Positions 1-8,850 of a stretch of DNA of 64,000 bases are shown here, piece after piece. Made by a program: the position numbers and the translations under genes. The notes below the pieces were generated by a model. The model did not search any database and was not told the origin of the DNA. It saw only the letters and a list, made by a program, of their open reading frames with translations. The stretch is from positions 1 through 64,000 of the forward strand of contig JAQVAV010000008.1 of the NCBI GenBank assembly GCA_028690665.1, given 5' to 3'. Position 1 is the first letter of the stretch. Every line of letters starts with the position of its first letter. The stretch comes from Paludibacter sp. (GTDB lineage Bacteria > Bacteroidota > Bacteroidia > Bacteroidales > Paludibacteraceae).

Positions 1-247
1 AAATAATATTAATTAATAAAACATATAATTTAAAGCGACTAAAGTAACTATCTATGCATCTTAGAAGACCATTAATGTAGTTAAATTTACAGTAACATTC
101 TGTCTGTTGTATTTTTCAATTTTACTTACTAAACAAAGCTTAAAATTAAGCTTAAATATGTTAGGTTGTTGATATATAAATGTGTGGCAAATATTGTTTT
201 ATGTGTAATAAAAAAAACTAATTAATAAAAGATGCTCGATATTTTAC

Positions 248-295
248 AATTAACCTTGATTAAAACGGACACAAAGAGATAATCTAAGGTTAATT
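248..295. other. Strong intergenic hairpin
   Basis: Positions 248-261 pair with 281-295 over 14 base pairs, with one bulged T at 285. The loop is 19 nt. The stem sequence is AATTAACCTTGATT. No T-run follows on either side, so a simple intrinsic terminator is not obvious. It could be the 3' structure of a gene left of the window or a small structured RNA. Confidence 0.55.
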
Positions 296-467
296 TAGGA
301 ATTGATTTCACCCATTTGGACGATAAGATTCTTTTGTGGTAGATCTTTTTTATATCTTTTCTTTTTTATAGTTAACATTATTTAACTTTAAAAACAGCCT
401 GAATTTCTTCTTAAAATACAATTAGTTTTACAAAATTTCATACTTTTTATGACTTAAATTTATTAGA

Positions 468-651
468 GAACTTATCTTGACTTTTAAATCAAGACAGAAT
501 TAAAAAAACATTATATTTTTTTCAGACAGAAAATACAGATTTTATTCTCTACAGATTTCTGTAATTCTGATTCTATTAGGATCTTTTCTCTGTCTTATTT
601 TTATAATTTTTATTGAAAAAAAGAATTATTACGAAAAGTTAAGACGACTTC
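468..651. repeat. Dispersed MITE-like element, copy 1
   Basis: This copy is 184 bp. The left end reads GAACTTATCTTGACTTTT. The right end, read on the other strand, is GAAGTCGTCTTAACTTTT, so the ends form imperfect terminal inverted repeats. The motifs GACAGAAAA and GAATTATTACGAAAAG are shared with copy 2 at 6433-6636. The centre has the near-palindrome ACAGATTTCTGT. There is no coding capacity. It lies about 250 bp before the CoA-transferase gene. Confidence 0.7.
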
Positions 652-774
652 AATAAAAAAAAATCGATGTATAATGAAATAATTGCTTAAAGACAGCTTC
701 TTCGTTAAAATTCAAATAAAGAAATTTTTCTGTAATTGCTATCCATTTTTCAAGGTTATTCAAAATTAAATTGG

Positions 775-782
775 TAATTTTG
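775..782 (+). promoter_or_regulatory. Putative -7 box of CoA-transferase gene
   Basis: TAATTTTG matches the Bacteroidetes -7 consensus TAnnTTTG. It would give a leader of about 110 nt before the ATG at 900. No good -33 TTTG is seen at the expected distance. Confidence 0.4.
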
Positions 783-899
783 TGCTCGGATTTTGAGATT
801 GTTGCGGGGGAGACATTTATTTAGAATGTTGTCTTGTATTTTGTTGATTAATAGAAGAATAATAAATACTAATAACATAAAAAATTATCAACACGAACT

Positions 900-2402
900 A
901 TGCTGAACAAATTTAAATTTGTAACTGCCGAAGAAGCTGCAAGCTATGTAAATGATGGCGACATTGTAGGCTTCAGCGGTTTTACGCCTGCCGGTTGCCC
1001 AAAGGAAGTTCCTACTGCCATCGCCAAACGTGCAGAAGCCTTCCATGCAGAAGGAAAAAAATTCAAAATCGGTATGTATACCGGTGCTTCTACCGGAGAC
1101 TCACTTGATGGTGCACTTGCACGTGCCAATGCAATTATGTTCCGTACTCCATACCAATCCAACAAAGATCTTCGTAGTGCATTGAATTGTGAAGATGCTC
1201 CATATTTTGATATGCACTTGTCTGTACTTGCGCAGCAATTGCGTTTCGGATTTCTACCCAAACCCAAATTTGCGGTTATCGAAGTTTGCGACATAACCGA
1301 GGATGGGATTTTGTATCCTACAACCGGAGTTGGCATTTCGCCTACAATTGCTAAATTGGCCGATTATATTATTCTTGAATGGAATCATAATCACCCCAAA
1401 GAACTTCGTGGTTTGCACGATATTTATGAGCCGAAAGACCCTCCTTACCGTGAACCTTTTAGTTTGATGAAACCTTCGGACCGTATGGGAGTTCCATATA
1501 TTCAGGTTGATCCGGAGAAAATTCTTTGCATCGTTGAAACAAACAGAGATGATGAAGTAAAAGGTTTTACTCCAACAGATGAGGTTACGGATAAGATTGG
1601 ACATAATGTGGCTAACTTCTTGGCAAACGAAATAAAACAGGGACGTATTCCACAGGAATTTCTTCCTATTCAGTCGGGTGTCGGCAATATAGCAAATGCT
1701 GTCATGGCTTCATTAGGAACAAATCCAGACATTCCTAATTTTGAAATGTATACTGAAGTTATTCAGGATGCTGTTATCGGATTGATTAAAAGTGGTAAAA
1801 TTAAATTCGCAAGTGGCTGTTCACTGACTATTACAACGCCGGTATTGAAAGAAATTTATGAAAATCTTGAATTTTTCCGGGATAAATTAGTGCTTCGTCC
1901 TCAGGAAGTTTCCAACAGCCCTGAACTTGCACGTCGTCTTGGCTTGATTACAATTAACACCGCCTTGGAAGCTGATATTTTCGGAAATGTGAACAGTACC
2001 CATATCATGGGCACCAAAATGATGAACGGTATTGGTGGCTCGGGAGATTTTACCCGCAGTGCCTATATTTCAATATTTACAACACCGTCTACTGCCAAAG
2101 GAGGAAAAATAAGTTCCCTTGTTCCGATGGTAACTCATGTAGACCAAAATGAACATTCGGTACACGTCATTATTACCGAACATGGTGTAGCCGACCTTCG
2201 CGGTAAATCGCCTGTTCAGCGTGCAGAAGCAATTATCGAACATTGTGTGGCACCCGAGTACAAACAAATGCTCCGGGACTATTTGAAACTTTCAGGCCCT
2301 TGTCATACTCCAACAAATTTGCACGCCTGCTTTGGCATGCACATGCAGTTTATGAAATCAGGTAATATGCTTGATACAAATTGGGACGATTATACAAAAT
2401 AA
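900..2402 (+). CDS. Acetyl-CoA hydrolase/transferase (succinyl-CoA:acetate CoA-transferase type)
   Basis: This 500-residue protein has the full length of the class I acetyl-CoA hydrolase/CoA-transferase family. That family moves CoA between acetate and succinyl- or propionyl-CoA in the cytoplasm. The N-terminal half (about 1-220) is the first CoA-transferase domain. The second half carries the conserved stretch TALEADIFGNVNS, whose Glu near residue 357 is the expected thioester-forming residue, followed by GIGGSGDFTRSAY. In a propionate- or succinate-forming fermenter it would link acetate and succinyl-CoA pools. It stands alone, and a strong terminator follows at 2476. Substrate choice cannot be settled from sequence. 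Confidence 0.93.
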   Translation: MLNKFKFVTAEEAASYVNDGDIVGFSGFTPAGCPKEVPTAIAKRAEAFHAEGKKFKIGMYTGASTGDSLDGALARANAIMFRTPYQSNKDLRSALNCEDAPYFDMHLSVLAQQLRFGFLPKPKFAVIEVCDITEDGILYPTTGVGISPTIAKLADYIILEWNHNHPKELRGLHDIYEPKDPPYREPFSLMKPSDRMGVPYIQVDPEKILCIVETNRDDEVKGFTPTDEVTDKIGHNVANFLANEIKQGRIPQEFLPIQSGVGNIANAVMASLGTNPDIPNFEMYTEVIQDAVIGLIKSGKIKFASGCSLTITTPVLKEIYENLEFFRDKLVLRPQEVSNSPELARRLGLITINTALEADIFGNVNSTHIMGTKMMNGIGGSGDFTRSAYISIFTTPSTAKGGKISSLVPMVTHVDQNEHSVHVIITEHGVADLRGKSPVQRAEAIIEHCVAPEYKQMLRDYLKLSGPCHTPTNLHACFGMHMQFMKSGNMLDTNWDDYTK

Positions 2403-2475
2403 AATTTCAACGGGTTTAAATTAAACTATTGAAAACATAAAATAAAAGGTAAATAAAAAAGGGTGTTTTAGTAAG

Positions 2476-2505
2476 AAGAAAGGCTGTCAAAAGACAGCCT
2501 TTCTT
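2476..2505. terminator. Bidirectional terminator hairpin
   Basis: AAGAAAGGCTGTC (2476-2488) pairs perfectly with GACAGCCTTTCTT (2493-2505) across a 4-nt loop. It sits between the converging CoA-transferase and GH97 genes and can serve both. Confidence 0.85.
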
Positions 2506-2523
2506 ATATCCATAAAATTTTAT

Positions 2524-4458
2524 TTAAAAAATCATTACGAAACCGCCATTAGGTTTTAGTTCTGTTTCAATATTTTTCCCTTGGAGTGATATTGGTTTCT
2601 CTTCAAAACTTCGATTCGTACTACCGTCCGTAATTATTGTGAATTGCTTTTGCTGCAACTTCTTCAGCTTTGATAAATCCAGACTGATTTTTTGAGATTC
2701 AGCCTGTGAATTAATTCCGGCAACATACCATTTATCTCCGGAGCGACGGGCAATTACCACATATTTCCCGGGAAAACCGTCGAGCAAACGGACATCATCC
2801 CATTTACATGGAACATTCCTCATATAATTCTGTACAAAATCAGGTTGCTTTGCCATACTTTCCGGGATCTCAACATAATGCTGAATACCCGATTGCAGCA
2901 CAACTGTAAGTGCCAATTCAAAAGCATTACTTGTACGACGTTTCTTTCCCTGAATTTCACCGAAACAAACCGGTGTAAAATCCATAGGGCCAACTGCATT
3001 CCTGGCATAAGGTATCATTGTAAGATGCTTGGGAGCCATGTCTGTATCCTTTTGATCGAAAGTAGTAAATTCAAAACCACGAATTGCTTCCATTGTCACT
3101 AAATTAGGAAAAGTACGCGACCAACCCCTCGGGACGGTGGTTCCATGAAAATTTATCAACAAATGAAAATCAGCAGCATCCTGCATCATATCATAATAAA
3201 GCTGTATGGACGATTGTCCATCTCCCGGCCAAAAATCAACTTTAACCCCGGCAATACCCATATCGTGAGTACGCTTAAATTCAGCACGACGGGCTTCCCG
3301 TTCAACCAAGGCTCCTTTTGGAGTATATTGCGTCGAATTCCACTCGCCGGAAGAGTTGTACCAAAGTAATAGTTTTATATTTTTTGTTTTTGCATAATCT
3401 GCCAACTCTTTAATTTTTTCATATCCGATTTTCCGATCCCAATCGGCATCAATCAGACAGTAATCCCAATGCATATCCGAAGCATAGTCAATAAATTGTT
3501 TCTGAATAGGATACACTGTAGCATTATCATGCAAAACGCCCCAGCTCCACGATGAAATTCCGGTTTTTACCCAGCTATAGTCAATTGCTTTGTCGGCAGG
3601 AGCGGCCAGATCCGACACCATTTGAGACTGAACGATTGTAGCCAGCGAACCGACAACAATAACTCTCCAGGGAGAAGTCGGATGTTTTGACACGACATAG
3701 TTCGGATCCGAATCTTTCACCGTTTCTCCTTTTTGAGGAAAGGCGATACTGTAAATACCCTTGTCGCAATTCTGAGCCAGACGTGTTCCCACATAGTCCG
3801 GTGTCAGTCCTGCTTCTGTCAATAGCACCCAATTATCAGTAGTTTTAAATAATGCCGGGAATGACCATCCCGCCTTTTTCGGAGCTTTTGTCCCCACAGG
3901 AATATCGTAAAGGTATTGTTCTTCGTAGCTCGGTTGTGTTTCGCACCAACCGGTTTCGGCATCGGCATGAGGGTGCAACCAAGCCTTGGTTGAAACATCA
4001 AATTGGAAGTGTGTAATTTCGTTTTTAATTGCGACAGCACTATCCGATAAAATTAAATAACGGAGAGCAACTCCTTCATTGGTGGCTTTGTATTCAACAG
4101 TCAGCTTTTGTTTCGCTGCATTGATAAAATCGGCTTTTATATAACGTGCTTTATAACTACGTTCCGCACGTTTTTCGGCAGGAGCAGAATATGTATCTTT
4201 TATGATAACTGGTTTAGAGATTTCTTTAAGTGTCAACCCTTGTGTGAAATCCACATCACCAGACAGTCCCATTGAAGAAGGCAGAATTACTATTTTTTTA
4301 TCTTTCTTTACCTCGTACATCAAAGTACCTTCGGCGTCAATCCATGATTTAAGAATTAATTTACCATCGGGAGATTTTACTATAATTTTAGAATTAGCTG
4401 CTTGTAAAGAGACAACTACTAATATCACTGCCAATGTGGTAACTAAAAATTTTCTCAT
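2524..4458 (-). CDS. Secreted glycoside hydrolase family 97 (alpha-galactosidase-like)
   Basis: The protein has 644 residues and a signal peptide (about 1-20, ending QAANS). An N-terminal beta-sandwich domain (about 25-280) is followed by a (beta/alpha)8 catalytic domain, as in SusB-type GH97 enzymes. GVKVDF puts an Asp at residue 408, where retaining GH97 enzymes carry their nucleophile; inverting SusB-type members use Glu bases instead. I infer a retaining alpha-galactosidase or related exo-acting enzyme in the periplasm. The DNA between the GH51 gene and this one is 109 bp and holds its own -7 box at 4490-4497, so the two may be transcribed both together and separately. Confidence 0.88.
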   Translation of the reverse strand: MRKFLVTTLAVILVVVSLQAANSKIIVKSPDGKLILKSWIDAEGTLMYEVKKDKKIVILPSSMGLSGDVDFTQGLTLKEISKPVIIKDTYSAPAEKRAERSYKARYIKADFINAAKQKLTVEYKATNEGVALRYLILSDSAVAIKNEITHFQFDVSTKAWLHPHADAETGWCETQPSYEEQYLYDIPVGTKAPKKAGWSFPALFKTTDNWVLLTEAGLTPDYVGTRLAQNCDKGIYSIAFPQKGETVKDSDPNYVVSKHPTSPWRVIVVGSLATIVQSQMVSDLAAPADKAIDYSWVKTGISSWSWGVLHDNATVYPIQKQFIDYASDMHWDYCLIDADWDRKIGYEKIKELADYAKTKNIKLLLWYNSSGEWNSTQYTPKGALVEREARRAEFKRTHDMGIAGVKVDFWPGDGQSSIQLYYDMMQDAADFHLLINFHGTTVPRGWSRTFPNLVTMEAIRGFEFTTFDQKDTDMAPKHLTMIPYARNAVGPMDFTPVCFGEIQGKKRRTSNAFELALTVVLQSGIQHYVEIPESMAKQPDFVQNYMRNVPCKWDDVRLLDGFPGKYVVIARRSGDKWYVAGINSQAESQKISLDLSKLKKLQQKQFTIITDGSTNRSFEEKPISLQGKNIETELKPNGGFVMIF

Positions 4459-4489
4459 TTTAAGTATTTATATTTTAATTTCTTTTCGA

Positions 4490-4497
4490 CAAAGATA
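4490..4497 (-). promoter_or_regulatory. -7 box of GH97 gene
   Basis: The minus strand reads TATCTTTG, a perfect TAnnTTTG. It lies 32 nt before the GH97 start, with a weak TTT about 20 nt further upstream. Confidence 0.5.
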
Positions 4498-4567
4498 AAT
4501 CTTGTAGCCAGCATTATAAAGTAAAATTTATTCAATTACACCCAAATTTATTCAATGTATCCGGACT

Positions 4568-6130
4568 CTATTTGAGTTCTACTGTAACCAAAGATTTTGC
4601 AGGAAGCTTTACTGTTAGTTTTCCATTTTTATACTTAGCTCCCTTAAAGTTTTCGAGGTGTACCTGATATGGACTTTCAAATGTATTGTAAGCACCAACT
4701 TCTTTTCCTGTAATAATCTGACCATCGGTGACTTCCTTAACATCAGAGCCGCGTACTTCACAAGCAACTTCAATATCATTGCCCGGATCGAAATTAATCA
4801 AAGTAACATGAATAGCTCCATTTTTATCCACGGAAGCTGTTGACGAAATTGCTTTGATTTTGCGGTTCATACGGCTGTAATCAGGACTTTCAACGGTCAT
4901 AGGCAACATAGTAGCATCCTGATGTACCTTGTACATATCAAAAACATAATAAGTCGGAGTCAAAATCATCTTTTCTTTATCTGTCAGAATAATTGCCTGA
5001 AGAACGTTGACCATTTGGGCTATATTGGCCATGCGCACACGGTCGCAATGCGCATGAAAAATATTCAGAATTTCGCCTGCCAGCAAAGCATCGCGCAAAG
5101 TGTTCTGCTGATAAAGAAAACCCGGATTGGTTCCCGGTTCAACATTATACCACATTCCCCACTCATCAACAACAAAGGCAATGTTTTTACGCGGGTCGTA
5201 CATATCCAATATCATTGAATGACGTGAAATAAGATCATCCATTTTACGACCATTTTCAATCACTTTAAAGTAATCATCCATACTGAATCCGGTGGCATTA
5301 CCTTTGTCACCCCAACTGGTAGTAAAAGTGTAATTATGAAGCGATATACCCTGCATCATCCAATGCGGAATATTTTTCATCAACACTTCGGTCCAGTTAT
5401 AATCCGATGAATTAGCTCCTCCGGCTATTTTAAACAGTTTATTATTCCCATAATTACGACAGAATGTAGCATAACGGCGGTAGTTTTCCGAATATCCTTC
5501 CGGAGTCATATTTCCACCGCATCCCCAACTTTCATTGCCAACTCCGAAAAATTTCACTTTCCAGGGTTTCTCCCGTCCGTTTTTCTTCCGAAGATTAGCC
5601 ATGGGACTTTCCCCCTCAAAAGTCATATATTCAATCCATTTCGACATTTCTTCAACCGATCCGCTGCCCAAGTTTCCACAAATATAAGGCTCAGCTCCGA
5701 TTAATTCACAGAAGTTCAGAAACTCATGAGTTCCGAATGAATTATCTTCTGTCACTCCTCCCCAATTCGTGTTAATCATTTTCGGACGTTTATCTCGAGG
5801 GCCAATACCATCCATCCAATGATATTCGTCAGCAAAACAGCCTCCCGGCCAGCGAAGATTCGGAATTTTAATTCTTTTTAAGGCTTCAACAACGTCATTT
5901 CGATATCCGTTTGTATTTGGAATAGGTGAATTTTCTCCGACCCAGATTCCCTCGTAAACACAGCGTCCCAAGTGTTCCGAAAATTGTCCATAAATCTGCC
6001 GGTTTATTGTGTATTCGCCCTGATCTGCATTTATTACGGCAGTAGCTTTTTCCTCATTCTTTTTTCCGGCCCCCAAAAGAGTCGTCGCAAACATCAAAGA
6101 CGCAATTGTAGTTGTAAAAAGATTTTTCAT
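4568..6130 (-). CDS. Secreted alpha-L-arabinofuranosidase, GH51
   Basis: The protein has 520 residues from the ATG at 6130, which opens a clear signal peptide ([20 protein letters not shown]). An upstream in-frame start at 6166 is disfavoured because it lies beside a -7 box. GH51 enzymes remove terminal arabinofuranose from arabinan and arabinoxylan. The acid/base Glu is in GNESWGCGG (residue 200 from this start). The nucleophile Glu is in [10 protein letters not shown] (residue 323). The beta-sandwich C-terminal domain is present. It pairs with GH97 in a plant-polysaccharide patch without a visible SusC/D pair. The length is normal for the family. Confidence 0.93.
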   Translation of the reverse strand: MKNLFTTTIASLMFATTLLGAGKKNEEKATAVINADQGEYTINRQIYGQFSEHLGRCVYEGIWVGENSPIPNTNGYRNDVVEALKRIKIPNLRWPGGCFADEYHWMDGIGPRDKRPKMINTNWGGVTEDNSFGTHEFLNFCELIGAEPYICGNLGSGSVEEMSKWIEYMTFEGESPMANLRKKNGREKPWKVKFFGVGNESWGCGGNMTPEGYSENYRRYATFCRNYGNNKLFKIAGGANSSDYNWTEVLMKNIPHWMMQGISLHNYTFTTSWGDKGNATGFSMDDYFKVIENGRKMDDLISRHSMILDMYDPRKNIAFVVDEWGMWYNVEPGTNPGFLYQQNTLRDALLAGEILNIFHAHCDRVRMANIAQMVNVLQAIILTDKEKMILTPTYYVFDMYKVHQDATMLPMTVESPDYSRMNRKIKAISSTASVDKNGAIHVTLINFDPGNDIEVACEVRGSDVKEVTDGQIITGKEVGAYNTFESPYQVHLENFKGAKYKNGKLTVKLPAKSLVTVELK

Positions 6131-6168
6131 AAAATATGTATTTAATTGTAACAATAATTTATACAAGT

Positions 6169-6176
6169 CAAAAATA
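6169..6176 (-). promoter_or_regulatory. -7 box of GH51 gene
   Basis: The minus strand reads TATTTTTG (TAnnTTTG). Transcription would begin near 6162, leaving a leader of about 32 nt before the ATG at 6130. This supports that start. Confidence 0.5.
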
Positions 6177-6307
6177 CATTAAAAAGTATAGACTATAGTA
6201 GACAAAAATTATTTGTAGAAGAATAATTCGTGTAAAAGCAAAAAAATCAATAAATTAGTATTATTTTCCATGCTTTTAATGTATAAACAGATATATTATT
6301 AACAAAG

Positions 6308-6331
6308 AAGGAACCTATTTACAGGTTCCTT
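6308..6331. terminator. Terminator-like hairpin
   Basis: AAGGAACCT (6308-6316) pairs with AGGTTCCTT (6323-6331) around a 6-nt loop. On the minus strand a T-rich stretch follows. It lies about 315 nt after the rocD stop and upstream of GH51, so it probably ends read-through from rocD. Confidence 0.55.
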
Positions 6332-6432
6332 CCAAACACACGAAAAGAAAAATTTAAAAGCAGGATTCTTTATAGTTTAAATTTTCAAGGTCAACTTTTT
6401 TAAGACAACTTGATACAAATAATAAACAAGAT

Positions 6433-6636
6433 GAACTTATCTTGACTTTTGAATCAGATAGAATTAAAAATGTCATATTTCTGTTTTAGACAGAAAACAC
6501 TCCCGATAAATTCGGGATTACAGAAATCTGTAAGACATAAAATCTGTCAATTCTATGATCCCGAATTTATCGGGAGTCTTATATTATCTAAATATTATCA
6601 GAATAAAGAATTATTACGAAAAGTCAAGACGACTTC
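6433..6636. repeat. Dispersed MITE-like element, copy 2, with nested inverted repeat
   Basis: This copy is 204 bp, with ends GAACTTATCTTGACTTTT and (other strand) GAAGTCGTCTTGACTTTT. They share the exact 11-mer TCTTGACTTTT as terminal inverted repeats. Inside, ACTCCCGATAAATTCGGGAT (6489-6508) and its exact reverse complement (6559-6578) form a 20-bp inverted repeat. Each arm is itself a CCCGA/TCGGG hairpin. The trinucleotide GAT flanks both ends and could be a target duplication. The element ends 10 bp after the rocD stop codon. Confidence 0.75.
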
Positions 6637-6646
6637 GATGAATTCA

Positions 6647-7882
6647 TTACTCAAAACCAAGCAAAGTTTGACTAATGATTTTTATACAATCAGCAAGCTG
6701 ATCTTTTGATATGACTAACGGTGGTGCAAAACGAATTATATTGGTATGTGTCGGTTTTGCCAGAAGCCCATTTTCAGCCAACTTCAAACACACCTCCCAT
6801 GCCAGATTTTCGTGATCTTTGTTATCAATTATCAGGGCATTCAGCAATCCTTTACCTCTTACATAAGACGCGATTTTAGAAACCTCACACAGTTTCTGCA
6901 TTTCTTCGCGAAAATAAATTCCAAGCTCATAAGCCTTTTGTGCCAAATTTTCGTCCCGAACCACTTCAAGAGCTGTAACTGCAACTGCCGCAGCTATCGG
7001 GTTTCCGCCAAAAGTAGAACCATGTTGCCCAGGCTGAAACACTTCCATTATTTCGTTAGACGAAAGAACTGCCGATACTGGATAAACACCTCCGGAGAGG
7101 GCTTTTCCGAGAATAAGAATATCCGGATGCACATTTTCGTAATCACAGGCAAGTAGTTTTCCGGTTCTTGCAATTCCGGTCTGAACTTCATCGGCTATAA
7201 ACAACACTTTATGCTCCCGGCAAAGTTCAAAACATTTACGCAAATAGCCTTCATCCGGCACGTAAGCACCGGCTTCTCCCTGAACGGGTTCCACCAGGAA
7301 ACCAGCTACATTAGGATTGTTAGCAAGTACATCAGCCAAAGCATCCGGATCGTTGTACGGAATGACAATAAAACCGGGAGTGAACGGACCGTAATTGGTA
7401 TAAGCATCGGGATCCACAGAGAAAGAAACAATGGTGGTCGTCCGTCCGTGAAAATTATTTTCGCAGACAACAATCTGGGCTGCATTATGTGGAACACCTT
7501 TTTTTTCATAAGCCCATTTACGACAAAGTTTTAAGGCAGTTTCAACAGCTTCCGCTCCGGAATTCATGGGTAAAACCTTTTCGTATCCAAAATACCGGGT
7601 AACAAACTCTTCGTAAACCCCTAACTTATCGTTATAAAAAGCCCGGGAAGTAAGAGGCAGTTTTTGTGCCTGCTCAATAAGTGTATTCACAATACGTGGA
7701 TGGCAGTGCCCCTGATTAACTGCGGAATACGCCGACAAAAAATCATAATACTTTTTACCATTTACATCCGTAACAAAAACGCCCTGACCACTTTCTAGTA
7801 CAACAGGTATAGGATGATAATTGTGCGCTCCGTATTTATCTTCAAGCTCCATAAGCTGAGCCGCGCTGTATATTTCTTTCAT
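6647..7882 (-). CDS. rocD: Ornithine--oxo-acid aminotransferase
   Basis: This 411-residue class III PLP aminotransferase converts ornithine and 2-oxoglutarate to glutamate semialdehyde and glutamate. The PLP-binding Lys is in [14 protein letters not shown] (K260). The conserved IADEVQTG (229-236) and the GSTFGGNP segment are present. Overall it aligns with OAT rather than acetylornithine or GABA transaminases. It is the last gene of a tight minus-strand operon after an amidinotransferase-family gene and ctlX (11 bp from ctlX). That placement suggests it removes the ornithine made by CtlX. Repeat copy 2 follows immediately. Confidence 0.92.
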   Translation of the reverse strand: MKEIYSAAQLMELEDKYGAHNYHPIPVVLESGQGVFVTDVNGKKYYDFLSAYSAVNQGHCHPRIVNTLIEQAQKLPLTSRAFYNDKLGVYEEFVTRYFGYEKVLPMNSGAEAVETALKLCRKWAYEKKGVPHNAAQIVVCENNFHGRTTTIVSFSVDPDAYTNYGPFTPGFIVIPYNDPDALADVLANNPNVAGFLVEPVQGEAGAYVPDEGYLRKCFELCREHKVLFIADEVQTGIARTGKLLACDYENVHPDILILGKALSGGVYPVSAVLSSNEIMEVFQPGQHGSTFGGNPIAAAVAVTALEVVRDENLAQKAYELGIYFREEMQKLCEVSKIASYVRGKGLLNALIIDNKDHENLAWEVCLKLAENGLLAKPTHTNIIRFAPPLVISKDQLADCIKIISQTLLGFE

Positions 7883-7893
7883 ATCTTTAATCG

Positions 7894-8835
7894 TTAATTT
7901 ATACGTTCACCAAAAACTTCGGCCATCATGCAACGGACACTTCCTCCTCCATAACGCTCAATTGTAGGCACAGGTACTACAACTAACCGGTTTATTTTTC
8001 TAAACATCTCGAGCTGTATTTTTTCCAAAGAACTGTATGCCGTTGCTGACATAATCAACAATTTCTCACCTTTTACATTTTCAAGTTGTAACACATTGCC
8101 GGCAAAACTTTGCATTTGTTTTTCAGTAATCTTTATCACTTTTTTGCCACTTTCTTCTATTGTCTGAAGTAATAGTTCCTTTTCCTCCGGAGCATCAATA
8201 CAATCTGAACAAACTACGGCAAAATCCTCTCCTATACTCAACGCCACATTAGTATGATAAACCGGCATACGCTTGCCGTTAACCGACTGCATGGCATGAA
8301 ATATAACCGGACGAAAACCAAAATCGTTACAAAACCATTTAAAAAGCGTTTCGTTGGTACGCTCCGACAGAGCAGCATAGGCAATTCTGTTTACCCGGTC
8401 TAAAATCATGCTTCCGGTACCTTCCAAAAAGCGTTGCTCATTTTCGTATATCGAATAATCCACAACTTCCGTAAAGGCATAGCCTGTTTTATTAACCTCA
8501 TTCACAACTTCTTTCCGTCGTTCACTACGTCTGTTCTCGGCAAACATCGGATACAAAGCTATTCTCCGTCCATAGTGAAAAGAAATCCAGTTGTTCGGGA
8601 ATATTGAATCGGGTTTATGCGGAGACATGGTATCTTTCGAAACAATCACACGTACTCCTGATTTTTGTAAAATTTCAACCATCTGCTGAAACTCCGAGTG
8701 GGCTAACTCCTGCATTTCACTTTCACCCAACAGTTGATTTTCCTGCATAAAATAATTATTTACCGCTGTTTCTTTATTAAAGCCAAATGCAACAGGCTCA
8801 ACCATCAATACTGTATTTGTTATTTGTCTATCCAT
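7894..8835 (-). CDS. ctlX: Citrulline-utilisation hydrolase CtlX (guanidino-modifying fold)
   Basis: The 313-residue protein belongs to the amidinotransferase/arginine deiminase fold and matches the CtlX family. That family is linked with ornithine aminotransferase and is thought to hydrolyse citrulline to ornithine. Visible catalytic features are His194 in PVYHTNV and Cys302 in [11 protein letters not shown]. The family's SIFPNNW motif is at about 77-83 and FLEGTGS at 136-142. It is 15 bp downstream of another amidinotransferase-fold gene and 11 bp upstream of rocD. The family assignment is firm; the exact substrate rests on family knowledge and context. Confidence 0.85.
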   Translation of the reverse strand: MDRQITNTVLMVEPVAFGFNKETAVNNYFMQENQLLGESEMQELAHSEFQQMVEILQKSGVRVIVSKDTMSPHKPDSIFPNNWISFHYGRRIALYPMFAENRRSERRKEVVNEVNKTGYAFTEVVDYSIYENEQRFLEGTGSMILDRVNRIAYAALSERTNETLFKWFCNDFGFRPVIFHAMQSVNGKRMPVYHTNVALSIGEDFAVVCSDCIDAPEEKELLLQTIEESGKKVIKITEKQMQSFAGNVLQLENVKGEKLLIMSATAYSSLEKIQLEMFRKINRLVVVPVPTIERYGGGSVRCMMAEVFGERIN

Positions 8836-8850
8836 AATATTATCAATAAA

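Larger units (their letters stand above)
1..899. other. AT-rich intergenic region with a hairpin and a repeat copy
   Basis: No convincing reading frame is visible on either strand. The stretch holds a 14-bp hairpin (248-295), one copy of the dispersed inverted-repeat element (468-651) and a probable promoter for the downstream CoA-transferase gene (775-782). The rest is AT-rich with many A and T runs and shows nothing further. Confidence 0.7.
6131..6646. other. Intergenic region with hairpin and repeat copy 2
   Basis: This 516-bp gap between rocD and the GH51 gene holds the GH51 promoter box (6169-6176), a terminator-like hairpin (6308-6331) and copy 2 of the dispersed element (6433-6636). 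No gene is supported. The open frame at 6449-6709 on the plus strand mostly runs through the repeat. Confidence 0.7.

Noticed and set aside
944-1336. Antisense open frame inside the CoA-transferase gene
   Set aside because: It lies wholly within a well-recognised gene and has no domain or promoter. Other long antisense frames (such as 32158-32505, 32533-32964 and 27899-28183) were dropped for the same reason.
6449-6709. 86-codon plus-strand frame
   Set aside because: It runs through repeat copy 2 and the end of rocD and shows no protein-like pattern.
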